Shown: piece after piece, positions 35,302 to 44,209 of the stretch
How positions within the stretch are numbered: position 1 is the stretch's first letter
Layout: each line of letters opens with the position of its first letter
Assembly: GCF_052048155.1 (NCBI RefSeq)
Contig: NZ_JBNAIK010000005.1
Coordinates: 41,120 to 105,119, forward strand
Source of the DNA: HIMB114 sp052048155
GTDB taxonomy: Bacteria; Pseudomonadota; Alphaproteobacteria; Pelagibacterales; Pelagibacteraceae
DNA length: 64,000 nt
Reading direction: 5' to 3'
The notes under the pieces: generated by a model
Databases searched by the model: none
Seen by the model: the letters and a program-made list of their open reading frames with translations, nothing else
What the model was told of the DNA's origin: nothing
Translations under genes and position numbers: made by a program

Positions 35302-36762
35302 ATGGAAATATCCAAAGCCTATACGTTTGATGATGTCCTCTTAATTCCACAAAAAAGTAGCGTCCAACCTAGTGGATGCAGCACAACAACAAGCTTATCA
35401 AATAATATAAAACTAGAAGTACCAATTCTATCAGCAGCAATGGATACCGTTTCAGAGTCGAAACTTGCCATTGCCATGGCCCAATTGGGAGGTGCATCAT
35501 GCTTGCACAAAAACATGTCTATAGATCAACAAGTAGAAGAGGTATTGAAAGTTAAAAAATATGAGTCTGGAATGGTTGTTAACCCAATAACTATTGGACC
35601 AGATAATTCTATTTCAGAAGTAAGATCAATAATCAAGGAGAAACATATTTCTGGTATACCTGTGGTCAATAATCAAAATAAAATTCTTGGTATAATTACC
35701 AATCGAGATCTTAGATTTAGTAGAAATGACAAAGCTAAAGTTAAAGATCTTATGACAAAAAATGTAATTACGATTAAACAGGGGTATTCAAGTAATGAAG
35801 CTAAAAAATTATTACATAAACACAGAATTGAAAAATTAATTGTAACTAATAATCAAAATCAGTGTTTGGGTTTGATAACGGTAAAAGACATTGAGAAGTC
35901 TGAAAAATTTCCTTTAGCCTCAAAAGATAAAAAAAAATCACTAATAGTAGGTGCTGCTGTTGGCGTAGGTGAAGATGGATTCAAAAGGGCCAAATCTTTA
36001 ATTTCTGCAAATTGTGATTTTTTAGTTGTTGATACTGCGCATGGTCATAGCAAAGCAGTATTAGATATTGTTAAAAAAATAAGAAATTTAAGTAAGAAAA
36101 TCACTTTAATTGCCGGAAATATTGCAACCGAGGAAGCCGCTATTGACCTTGCTAAATTAAAAGTTGATGCGGTAAAGGTTGGAATTGGACCGGGCTCAAT
36201 TTGTACAACAAGAGTAGTTGCTGGTATTGGGTTCCCGCAATTTTCCGCAATCTTAAATGTTAAAAAAGCTTTAAAAAAATTTAAAGATGTAAAAGTAATA
36301 GCAGATGGTGGAATAAGATATTCAGGTGATATTGCTAAAGCCATTGGAGCTGGGGCTGATGCCGTTATGATAGGATCATTGCTAGCGGGAACAGATGAAA
36401 CTCCTGGAGAAATATTTTTTTATCAAGGCAGATCATATAAATCTTATAGAGGCATGGGTTCTATTGCTGCAATGTCGAGAGGTTCAGCAGATAGATATTT
36501 TCAACAAGATGTAAAAGATCAATTAAAACTTGTTCCAGAAGGGATAGAAGGTCGAGTACCTTACAGAGGCCCAGTAAAAAATATTATAGATCAACTTGTA
36601 GGTGGTCTAAAATCTTCAATGGGATACCTTGGAGCAAAAAATATTAGCGTATTTAAAAAAAATGCCAAGTTTGTTGAAATATCAAATTCAGGAATTAAAG
36701 AGGGGCATGTACATGATGTTCAAATCACTAAACAATCACCCAATTATCCCGTAAATGAATAA
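35302..36762 (+). CDS. guaB: IMP dehydrogenase
   Basis: Rate-limiting step of GMP synthesis, oxidising IMP to XMP. The 486-residue protein has the catalytic barrel split by a pair of CBS domains (about residues 90-205). The catalytic loop GPGSICTTR places the nucleophile at Cys301, and the flap region follows YRGMGSIAAM. The gene opens the guaB-TPR-guaA segment and ends 8 bp inside the TPR gene. Confidence 0.97.
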   Translation: MEISKAYTFDDVLLIPQKSSVQPSGCSTTTSLSNNIKLEVPILSAAMDTVSESKLAIAMAQLGGASCLHKNMSIDQQVEEVLKVKKYESGMVVNPITIGPDNSISEVRSIIKEKHISGIPVVNNQNKILGIITNRDLRFSRNDKAKVKDLMTKNVITIKQGYSSNEAKKLLHKHRIEKLIVTNNQNQCLGLITVKDIEKSEKFPLASKDKKKSLIVGAAVGVGEDGFKRAKSLISANCDFLVVDTAHGHSKAVLDIVKKIRNLSKKITLIAGNIATEEAAIDLAKLKVDAVKVGIGPGSICTTRVVAGIGFPQFSAILNVKKALKKFKDVKVIADGGIRYSGDIAKAIGAGADAVMIGSLLAGTDETPGEIFFYQGRSYKSYRGMGSIAAMSRGSADRYFQQDVKDQLKLVPEGIEGRVPYRGPVKNIIDQLVGGLKSSMGYLGAKNISVFKKNAKFVEISNSGIKEGHVHDVQITKQSPNYPVNE

Positions 36763-37183
36763 AAAAATTATTATTTTATTAATCTTAATTTTTTTCAATA
36801 ATAATATCAGAGTTAACTCTTTGGAAGATTTAAAATTCTTCAATCAAGGAAAACAAAATTTTGAAAAAGAAAAATATGATAAAGCCAAAATTAATTTTGA
36901 AAAGCATATAGTTAGAGATCCTAAAAATTCTAAGAGTTATTTATATTTATCTAAGATTTATAAAGTTAAAAAACTTAACGATGAGTATGAAAAAAATTTA
37001 AACACAACCTTACTATTGGATCCCAAAAATGAAGAGGCACTATATATGTTGATATCTAAAAAATTAAAGGATGGTGATTTTGACTTAGCAAAAAAAAAAT
37101 TTGAAATCTTCAAAAGCTCTTGTAAAAAATTATGTGAAAAAAAAGTAGAATTAAGTAATTTAATCAAAAAATATAAAAATTGA
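36755..37183 (+). CDS. small exported TPR-repeat protein
   Basis: A 142-residue protein with an N-terminal signal-like segment (residues 1-22, KKIIILLILIFFNN) and two to three tetratricopeptide-like repeats (FFNQGKQNFEKEKYDKAKINFE and SKSYLYLSKIYKVKKLNDEY). It is Lys-rich and probably periplasmic. It overlaps guaB by 8 bp and the guaA start by one base, so it is co-expressed with GMP synthesis genes, but no functional link is evident. I do not recognise a named family. Confidence 0.75.
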   Translation: MNKKIIILLILIFFNNNIRVNSLEDLKFFNQGKQNFEKEKYDKAKINFEKHIVRDPKNSKSYLYLSKIYKVKKLNDEYEKNLNTTLLLDPKNEEALYMLISKKLKDGDFDLAKKKFEIFKSSCKKLCEKKVELSNLIKKYKN

Positions 37184-38745
37184 TGAGCAAAAATAATGTT
37201 CAAAAAATAATCATAGTTGATTTTGGATCTCAAGTTACACAACTAATAGCAAGACAAATAAGAGAGCTCGGAGTTTATTGTGAACTAATTAATTATAAAT
37301 TATTTAATAAAAAAAAACTTATAGATCGTAACGTAAAAGGAATTATTTTATCAGGTGGACCAAAATCAACACTTCATAAATCCGCACCATCTATAAATAA
37401 AAATTTTATAAACGTGGATATTCCAATTCTAGGAATATGTTATGGTCATCAGTTAATTTCAAATTTATTTGGTGGCAAAACAAAATATTCTAAAAAAAAG
37501 GAATTTGGAAGCGCAGCATTATTTGAGAAAAAAAAATCTAAACTAACTTCTGGTTTTTTTAGTAATAAAAAAAATATAGTTTGGATGAGTCATTCCGATT
37601 CAGTGCAAAGTAAACCCAAAAATTTTAACGTAATAGCAAGCAGTTTAAATTCAAAATTTGCAATTTTGGAGCATAGTAAAAAAAATATATATTCTACTCA
37701 ATTTCATCCAGAAGTTTTTCATACAAAAAATGGAAAAATTATATTTTCAAATTTTTTATTTAAAATATGCAAAGTAAAAAAAGAGTGGACTGACAAATAT
37801 AAAATTTCAAGAATGATGAAATCTATAAGATCATCTGTTAAAAAAAATGAAAAAATTTTATGCGCCTTATCTGGAGGTGTTGATAGTAGTGTACTTGCTC
37901 ATCTGCTCTTTAAATCAGTAAAAAAAGATCTTATATGTGTTTATGTTGATACGGGATTAATGCGTCTTGGTGAAACAGAAGAGATAAATAAAATTTTTAA
38001 AAAAAAATTTAAGAAAATTTTTCATAAAATTGATGCTAAAAGAATTTTTTTAAATAAATTGAAAAATATTCACGATCCTGAAAAAAAAAGAAAAATTATT
38101 GGAAATACATTTATAAAAATTTTTGAAAATTTTACGAAACGCAAAAGAAATATCAAGTTTTTAGCACAAGGGACGTTATACCCAGATTTAATTGAGAGCA
38201 AAAGTTTTTCAGGCAGCCCAACATCAGTGATAAAATCGCATCATAACGTTGGTGGCTTACCCAAAAAAATGAAACTTAAATTAATTGAGCCCTTTAACGA
38301 AATGTTCAAGGACGAAGTAAGAAAGATTGGCAAAACCTTGAAAGTAAATAAATATTTACTTGATAGGCATCCATTTCCAGGGCCTGGTTTAGCTATAAGA
38401 ATACCAGGGAAAATTGATCAAAAAAAAATTGATATACTAAAAGCCGCTGATAAAATTTTTATTGATGAACTAAAAAAGAGAAATTTATATAATGATATTT
38501 GGCAAGCATTTGCAGTTTTAATACCTATAAAAACAGTGGGTGTAATGGGAGATAGCAGAACTTATGATTTTGTATGTGCATTAAGAGCAGTAACTTCTGT
38601 AGATGGCATGACTTCTGATTATTTTAATTTTAAATATAAAGATATAACTGAAATATCAAACAGGATAATAAATGAGGTTCCAGGAATTAATAGAGTTGTT
38701 TATGACGTAACTTCTAAACCTCCGGGTACTATAGAATGGGAGTAG
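37183..38745 (+). CDS. guaA: GMP synthase (glutamine-hydrolysing)
   Basis: It aminates XMP to GMP using glutamine. The N-terminal glutaminase has nucleophile Cys86 (LGICYGHQ) and the FHPEV His-Glu motif. The ATP pyrophosphatase domain has the PP-loop SGGVDSS, and the C-terminal dimerisation domain ends PPGTIEWE, which is the universal GuaA C-terminus. The ATG at 37183 is chosen over an in-frame TTG one codon earlier; it overlaps the TPR gene's stop codon. panB follows after 2 bp. Confidence 0.97.
   Translation: MSKNNVQKIIIVDFGSQVTQLIARQIRELGVYCELINYKLFNKKKLIDRNVKGIILSGGPKSTLHKSAPSINKNFINVDIPILGICYGHQLISNLFGGKTKYSKKKEFGSAALFEKKKSKLTSGFFSNKKNIVWMSHSDSVQSKPKNFNVIASSLNSKFAILEHSKKNIYSTQFHPEVFHTKNGKIIFSNFLFKICKVKKEWTDKYKISRMMKSIRSSVKKNEKILCALSGGVDSSVLAHLLFKSVKKDLICVYVDTGLMRLGETEEINKIFKKKFKKIFHKIDAKRIFLNKLKNIHDPEKKRKIIGNTFIKIFENFTKRKRNIKFLAQGTLYPDLIESKSFSGSPTSVIKSHHNVGGLPKKMKLKLIEPFNEMFKDEVRKIGKTLKVNKYLLDRHPFPGPGLAIRIPGKIDQKKIDILKAADKIFIDELKKRNLYNDIWQAFAVLIPIKTVGVMGDSRTYDFVCALRAVTSVDGMTSDYFNFKYKDITEISNRIINEVPGINRVVYDVTSKPPGTIEWE
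38738..38742 (+). promoter_or_regulatory. ribosome binding site deciding the panB start
   Basis: GGGAG lies 5 bp before the ATG at 38748. An in-frame ATG at 38736, inside guaA, has no such site. Confidence 0.6.
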
Positions 38746-38747
38746 AA

Positions 38748-39518
38748 ATGATAAGAAAAATTAAATTATCAAAACGACCTTTAGTTTGTTTAACAGCTTA
38801 TAATAAATTTTCAGCGCAAATAATTGATAATTATTGTGATTTAATACTTGTAGGAGATTCACTGGGGATGGCATATTATGGCGATAGCTCTACTCGATCT
38901 GTAAAGTTAGAAGAAATTATCAGACATGCAAAATCAGTCAGAAAAGGGGTAAAAAAATCTGTTTTAATTGTTGATATGCCCTACGGAACATACAATACAA
39001 AATCAAATGCCAAAAAAAATGCTCTAAAAATTATTAAAGAAACTAATTGTGATGGAATAAAGTTAGAAGGTGGAAAAAGTAAAGCTAAAATAATAAGTTT
39101 TTTAGTAAAAAATAAAATTAATGTTATGGGTCATATAGGATTATTGCCACAAAATATTAAAAATAAAAAAAGTTTTAAAATTGTTGGACAAAATTTAAAA
39201 GAAGAAAGAAAAGTTCTTGAGGATCTAAATGCAGTGGAAAAATCAGGTGCCTTTGCAGTTGTTTTAGAAGGTGTAAAAGAAAAAGTAGCAAAAAAAATTA
39301 TTAAAGTTTCAAAGACGCCCATCATTGGCATTGGAGCAGCTAAAGGATGTGATGGTCAAATATTAGTTTTAGAAGATATACTTGGATTTTTTGAAAAAGT
39401 TCCAAAATTTGTTAAAAAATATTTAAATATTAAAAATCAAATTGAAAAGGCTGTAAAAAAATATTCTTATGAAGTAAGAAAAAATAAATTTCCAACAGTA
39501 AAAAATGTTTATAAGTAA
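38748..39518 (+). CDS. panB: 3-methyl-2-oxobutanoate hydroxymethyltransferase
   Basis: It transfers a one-carbon unit from methylene-tetrahydrofolate to 2-oxoisovalerate, giving ketopantoate for pantothenate and CoA. The metal-binding VGDSLGMAYYG and DMPYGTY motifs, the KLEGG substrate site and GHIGLLPQ are typical. The start at 38748 follows GGGAG and avoids overlap with guaA, giving 256 residues. panC, usually adjacent, is not next to it or elsewhere in the window. It precedes yfgM by 6 bp in a long plus-strand run. Confidence 0.94.
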   Translation: MIRKIKLSKRPLVCLTAYNKFSAQIIDNYCDLILVGDSLGMAYYGDSSTRSVKLEEIIRHAKSVRKGVKKSVLIVDMPYGTYNTKSNAKKNALKIIKETNCDGIKLEGGKSKAKIISFLVKNKINVMGHIGLLPQNIKNKKSFKIVGQNLKEERKVLEDLNAVEKSGAFAVVLEGVKEKVAKKIIKVSKTPIIGIGAAKGCDGQILVLEDILGFFEKVPKFVKKYLNIKNQIEKAVKKYSYEVRKNKFPTVKNVYK

Positions 39519-39524
39519 AAAATA

Positions 39525-40097
39525 ATGGTAAATGAATTTGAAAATGAAATTAGGAATGAAGTTTTTAGTGATAAACTTAATAATTTTTTTAAAAAATATA
39601 AAAAAGTAGTTATATTAGTCAGTATACTTATAATATCTATTCCAGTATGTTTACAATCTTACTTATTTTTTCAAAATCAAAAAAAACAAACACTTTTGTC
39701 AGAATATTTAAAAGCAGAAGTAATGATAGACACAAATGAAGATCAAGAAAATGCAATTAAAATATTAAAAAAACTTGCTAAAGAAAATAATGATACCATT
39801 TCTGCATTATCATTAGGAAAACTTATTAATTACTATTTAGAAAAAGGAGATAGAAAGGCAGTTCTAGAATTTATAAGATCTGATAAATTAAATTCTAATA
39901 AAGAAATTTTTAAAGAAATTAAGATTATTAAAGAAGTTATATTAAATTTTGAAACTCTCAATGAAGATGAAATATTAAATTTATTAAAGGTAAATAATGA
40001 CAATATATTTAAAATTATAAAAAATAAATTATTAATAGATTTTTATATAAAAAATAAGCAATTTAACAAAGCAGATCAAATAAAAAAACAACTATGA
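39525..40097 (+). CDS. YfgM-like membrane-anchored TPR protein
   Basis: A 190-residue protein with a short cytoplasmic N-terminus (VNEFENEIRNEVFSDKL), one transmembrane helix (about residues 28-49) and a periplasmic helical region with weak TPR character. This architecture and the position directly before bamB and der match YfgM, an ancillary subunit of the SecYEG translocon in E. coli (yfgM-bamB-der order). Sequence similarity alone would be weak, so the assignment leans on gene order. Confidence 0.72.
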   Translation: MVNEFENEIRNEVFSDKLNNFFKKYKKVVILVSILIISIPVCLQSYLFFQNQKKQTLLSEYLKAEVMIDTNEDQENAIKILKKLAKENNDTISALSLGKLINYYLEKGDRKAVLEFIRSDKLNSNKEIFKEIKIIKEVILNFETLNEDEILNLLKVNNDNIFKIIKNKLLIDFYIKNKQFNKADQIKKQL

Positions 40098-41353
40098 AAA
40101 TAATTTCAATTTTTTTAGTTATGTTTGTTATTTCTTGTTCAAAAAAAACAGAAGATAAAGTAGATTTGAAATCTTTTATCGAACAAGGAAAAAAAATTCA
40201 ATTATTTAAAACTAACCAAGCTTATAAAAAAAATATTAAACAAATTGATAAGGTAATAACTTCAAATAATAAAAAAATTAATTATTGGAATCAAAGTAAT
40301 TATAGTCTTTCAAATTATATCCCATCAACACAAGTTGAAATATATCAAAAAAAACATCTGATTATCAATGGTGAATTTGATGAACTAATAAGCTTATCAA
40401 ATAAAATTATAACAATTAATAAATATTCTAAACTGCAAATATTTGATAAAAATTTAAAAAAAATTTTATCGAAAAAAATTTATAACAAAAAAATTTATAA
40501 AAATTTCAATCTAGATTTTAAGTTAATTGGAAAAGGTAACAAGATATACGTTGCAGATAACCTAGGCAATATACACTGTTACAATGTTGAAAATTTAGAT
40601 CTTGTTTGGAAACAGAAGTTAAGTGTACCATTTATGTCAAATATAAAAATTTATAAAAACGATTTATTTATAATAAATAGTAATAGTAAAATTTTTTCAT
40701 TAAATATTTCTTCGGGAAAAATTAATTGGAGTTTTGAAACAGTTTCAAAGGATATTAAATCCAAAGGTTCTTATCAAATTTCTATTTATGATAATAAACT
40801 TTATTTTACTAATGATGTGGGTGAAATATATTGCGTAGATTTATTAAAAAACAATATTATATGGTCATTAACTTTTGAACCTATTAATTACTCTCAAAAA
40901 CCAATTACATTCAAATCAAGCCCAATTATAATAAATAGAGATAATTTATTTGTATCTACAAATTTTGGTTTTTTGTATGCAATTAATCCAAAATCAGGTT
41001 TAGTTAAATGGTCTTTGCCAATAGAAAATACAAATAATTTTCTAGTAGATAAAAACTTAATTTTTTTAGCAAACCAAGATAGATTTGTTATTATCAATTT
41101 ATTAAATGGAAACATAATTTATAATCAACAAATTCCATCTATTAAAAGTAAAAGCAAACTTCAATTTGAAAACTTATTATTAGGTAAAAAAAATATAATT
41201 CTTTTTTCTAAAGATGGTCAGATTATTTTAGTAAATAAAAGGAATTTGGGAAAAGTAAAAGTTTTTAAAAAATATATTGATTTTAAAAACTTTATCGTAA
41301 TTTCAAATAATTTATATCTTATAACAAGTAAATCTTTGGTTAGATTTAGGTGA
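40094..41353 (+). CDS. bamB: outer membrane assembly lipoprotein BamB (PQQ-like beta-propeller)
   Basis: The N-terminus is a lipoprotein signal with lipobox FVISC, so Cys15 would be lipidated. The rest forms repeated beta-propeller blades with the tell-tale motifs LVWKQKL, KINWSFET, IIWSLTFE and LVKWSLPIE, about 40-60 residues apart. BamB scaffolds the Bam complex that inserts outer membrane proteins such as LptD and TolC, both encoded in this window. It overlaps yfgM by 4 bp and der by 4 bp (GTGA). Confidence 0.9.
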   Translation: MKIISIFLVMFVISCSKKTEDKVDLKSFIEQGKKIQLFKTNQAYKKNIKQIDKVITSNNKKINYWNQSNYSLSNYIPSTQVEIYQKKHLIINGEFDELISLSNKIITINKYSKLQIFDKNLKKILSKKIYNKKIYKNFNLDFKLIGKGNKIYVADNLGNIHCYNVENLDLVWKQKLSVPFMSNIKIYKNDLFIINSNSKIFSLNISSGKINWSFETVSKDIKSKGSYQISIYDNKLYFTNDVGEIYCVDLLKNNIIWSLTFEPINYSQKPITFKSSPIIINRDNLFVSTNFGFLYAINPKSGLVKWSLPIENTNNFLVDKNLIFLANQDRFVIINLLNGNIIYNQQIPSIKSKSKLQFENLLLGKKNIILFSKDGQIILVNKRNLGKVKVFKKYIDFKNFIVISNNLYLITSKSLVRFR

Positions 41354-42165
41354 CTAAAAATATAAATTTATCTATAATTGGCAAGCCTAATGTAGGTAAG
41401 TCCACTTTTTTTAATAAATTATTAGGATCAAATATTTCTAAAGTAAGTGATATTTCTGGGACGACTGTTTTTCCAATTTCTCATGTAAAAAACTTTAAAG
41501 ATTTATCAATAAATTTGGTTGATCTGGGAGGATTAAAAAGAAAATCAAAATCTTACGAAAAACAACAAAAAATGATTACTTTCGAAACTATTAAGCAGCT
41601 CAAGATATCTGATTTAGTATTTTTTATTATGGATGGCAGTGATGAAATAACTAAAAATGACAAGCAATTATTTAAATTAATCCTCAATCAATTAAAAAAT
41701 GTAATTGTTATTATAAATAAAATTGACTTGATTAAAAATGATATAAAAAAAAAAGAGAATTACTTTAAGTTTTTTTTTAGTCAAAATTATCCTAATATTT
41801 TATTAAAACCAATATTTATCTCTGCATTAAAAAACGTTAGAAGAGAATTTTTATTAAAAAAAATATTTGAAATTTATAATAGCTCAAATCTTTTGATAAG
41901 TAATCAGCAGGTAAATCAGGCCTTAAAAATTATTACTCAAAAGCATCAACCAGTATATTCAAAAAAAAGTAGACCAATAATCAAATTTCTTAAACATGTA
42001 AACTCAAAGCCTATGATATTTAAGGCTTTTGGAAATAAATTAACACATTTAGGAAAAGATTATAAAAATTTTTTTATAAAAAAATTGTTGGAAAATTTAA
42101 AAATTTATAATCAAGTTGTCGTAATAAAATATATAAATAATAAAAACCCTTATAATAAAAAATAA
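41350..42165 (+). CDS. der: Der/EngA-like GTPase with a single G domain
   Basis: Der normally has two tandem GTPase domains and a KH-like C-terminal domain (about 440-490 residues) and acts in 50S ribosome assembly. Here only 271 residues are encoded. One G domain is seen: G1 GKPNVGKS (11-18), G2 GTT (37-39), G3 DLGG (58-61), G4 NKID (123-126) and G5 SAL (158-160). The KH-like domain follows from about residue 183 and ends with the Der-typical NPY (ENPY-like). The start is GTG, overlapping the bamB stop. bamB is intact up to this point, so no remnant of another G domain lies upstream. The surviving domain resembles the second domain of normal Der (GLKRKS). Confidence 0.85.
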   Translation: MTKNINLSIIGKPNVGKSTFFNKLLGSNISKVSDISGTTVFPISHVKNFKDLSINLVDLGGLKRKSKSYEKQQKMITFETIKQLKISDLVFFIMDGSDEITKNDKQLFKLILNQLKNVIVIINKIDLIKNDIKKKENYFKFFFSQNYPNILLKPIFISALKNVRREFLLKKIFEIYNSSNLLISNQQVNQALKIITQKHQPVYSKKSRPIIKFLKHVNSKPMIFKAFGNKLTHLGKDYKNFFIKKLLENLKIYNQVVVIKYINNKNPYNKK

Positions 42166-42166
42166 T

Positions 42167-43606
42167 TTATAATCTTACGTTGCTTAACAGGGACAACTGA
42201 TTATTTTTTTCTAATTGATTAAGCTGATCTAGTGGTTGAACAGGATATTCGCCAGTAAAACAATGATCTGTAAATTGAGGATTGTTATTATCTCTTTTAT
42301 CATAGCCAAGCGCCCTGTATAGTCCATCAATACTCAGAAATTGCAGTGAGTCTACTCCTATTGATTTCCTAATTTCTTCTACTGAATTATTTGCAGCTAT
42401 TAAATCCTCAATATTTGGAGTGTCAATCCCATAATAGTCTGGATATTTTATGGGTGGACTTGATATGCAAAGGTGAATTTCTTTAGCACCTGCACTGTAA
42501 AGCATGTCTACAATTTTTTTGGAAGTAGTTCCTCTTACAATTGAGTCATCAACTAATATTAATTTCTTATTTTTTATAATTTCCTTATTAGCATTGTGTT
42601 TTAACTTCACTCCTAATTGTCTTATTTGTTGTGTTGGTTCAATGAAAGTTCTACCAACATAATGATTTCGAATTATGCCCATATCATAAGGAATTTTTGA
42701 TTGATTTGAATAACCAATTGCAGCCGGTATACCTGAGTCAGGTACAGCAGAAACAATATCTGCATCAATCTTTACTTCTTTTGCAAGCTCTTCTCCTAAT
42801 TTTTTTCTATATTGATGAACGGCTTTGCCGCCAACTATACTGTCAGGTCTAGAAAAATATACATATTCGAATACACATGGCCTTGACTTGACTTTTGGGA
42901 AAGGTTTAATACTCTCAACACCATTTTTATCAATAATTATAATCTCTCCATTATCAATTTCTCTTATGAAATTTGCACCTATTATATCTAGAGCACAAGT
43001 TTCTGAAGAAAGTATATAAGAATCTTTTAATTTACCTAATACTAAAGGTCTAATTCCAAATGGATCTCGGATGCCAACTAATTTTTTATTTGTCATAATA
43101 GTTAATGCATATCCACCTTGAACTTGAAAAACTGCATCTATAATTTTATCAATTGTTTTTGATCTTTTTGATTTTGCTATTAATTGAACAAGAGTTTCAG
43201 TATCCGAGGTAGATTGAAATATTGCTCCCTCTTTAACCATTTTTTCTCTTATACTAATTGCATTTGTTAGATTTCCGTTATGAGCTATTCCTAGCCCTCC
43301 AGTATGCAAGTCAGCAAAAAAAGGTTGTATATTTCTAATTAGCGGTGCACCAGTAGTAGAGTATCTGTTATGACCAATTGCAGTATGACCTTTTAACTGA
43401 TCTATTATTTTTGGATCTGTAAAATTATCTCCAACTAATCCACGTCTTTTAATTAAATAGAAATTTTTACCATCAAAAGAATTTATTCCACAGGCTTCTT
43501 GACCTCTATGTTGTAATGCATGTAAACCAAGTGCAACCAATGCTGATGCTTCTGGGTGATTGTAAACACCAAATACACCACACTCTTCTTTTAATCTATC
43601 TTCCAC
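42167..43606 (-). CDS. purF: amidophosphoribosyltransferase
   Basis: First committed step of purine synthesis, making phosphoribosylamine from PRPP and glutamine. After a short propeptide (MEDRLKEE) comes the N-terminal nucleophile Cys9 (CGVFGVYN), exposed by self-processing. The glutaminase domain has GHNRYSTTGA, and the PRPP loop is LVDDSIVRGTTS. Length 479. It is the last gene of the long minus-strand run, 51 bp after cvpA, and is separated by one base from convergent der. Confidence 0.97.
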   Translation of the reverse strand: MEDRLKEECGVFGVYNHPEASALVALGLHALQHRGQEACGINSFDGKNFYLIKRRGLVGDNFTDPKIIDQLKGHTAIGHNRYSTTGAPLIRNIQPFFADLHTGGLGIAHNGNLTNAISIREKMVKEGAIFQSTSDTETLVQLIAKSKRSKTIDKIIDAVFQVQGGYALTIMTNKKLVGIRDPFGIRPLVLGKLKDSYILSSETCALDIIGANFIREIDNGEIIIIDKNGVESIKPFPKVKSRPCVFEYVYFSRPDSIVGGKAVHQYRKKLGEELAKEVKIDADIVSAVPDSGIPAAIGYSNQSKIPYDMGIIRNHYVGRTFIEPTQQIRQLGVKLKHNANKEIIKNKKLILVDDSIVRGTTSKKIVDMLYSAGAKEIHLCISSPPIKYPDYYGIDTPNIEDLIAANNSVEEIRKSIGVDSLQFLSIDGLYRALGYDKRDNNNPQFTDHCFTGEYPVQPLDQLNQLEKNNQLSLLSNVRL

Positions 43607-43657
43607 AAAACCTTAGTATAATAAAAAAATTGAAAAGTCATTTATACATTAAACAAT

Positions 43658-44209
43658 TTATTTAATTTTATCTAATTTTTCTCTACTTTTATCTAAATAT
43701 TCGTACCTATTTGGAAATGCTTCAATCATTAGTTCGTTTCCCCAAATAATGTAATCGAAAGTTAAACCTTTATTTAAATAATTTGGCCATTTATCATTTG
43801 GATGTAAAAAATTTATAATAGTAAAAAGAGATACAAAATAAATATATCCTTTTACTATTCCAAAAATAAAACCAAAAAATGTATCTATAGAACCTAATCC
43901 GGCCCATTTAATTGTTTTTTTCAAACCTTTATTTATTAATAAAACAGTAAATAAAGTGATAAAAAATATAGCACTACCCAAAATTACATCAGTCATCAGT
44001 TCAGATGAAATTATGTTGTCTAGATAAGGTCTAAGAACTGGTAGTAAAAATTTAACAGATAATAATGCGATAATCCATTTTGAGAAAGATATTAAACTAG
44101 CAACAAAACCATTTCTAATTCCTGAAATTAAATTAAATAGAATGTATATTATTAATATTACATCTAAAAGTGTTACTGCACCATCAAAAATTTCAAACAA
44201 GGAGTCCAT
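43658..44209 (-). CDS. cvpA: CvpA family membrane protein
   Basis: A 183-residue protein with four hydrophobic segments typical of the CvpA family (LLDVILIIYILFNLISGIRNG at the N-terminus and FFGFIFGIVKGYIYF in the third segment). CvpA is needed for colicin V production in E. coli and for envelope stress tolerance, with unknown mechanism. Order cvpA-purF is the classic one and supports the call. It overlaps the upstream RND gene by one base. Confidence 0.9.
   Translation of the reverse strand: MDSLFEIFDGAVTLLDVILIIYILFNLISGIRNGFVASLISFSKWIIALLSVKFLLPVLRPYLDNIISSELMTDVILGSAIFFITLFTVLLINKGLKKTIKWAGLGSIDTFFGFIFGIVKGYIYFVSLFTIINFLHPNDKWPNYLNKGLTFDYIIWGNELMIEAFPNRYEYLDKSREKLDKIK

Noticed and set aside
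36045..36344. 99-residue minus-strand frame opposite guaB
   Set aside because: Lies inside the conserved IMP dehydrogenase barrel; shadow frame.
41290..41360. Possible frameshift that removed the first G domain of Der
   Set aside because: bamB is intact and ends at 41353 with GTGA overlap; no G-domain motifs are found in the other frames upstream.
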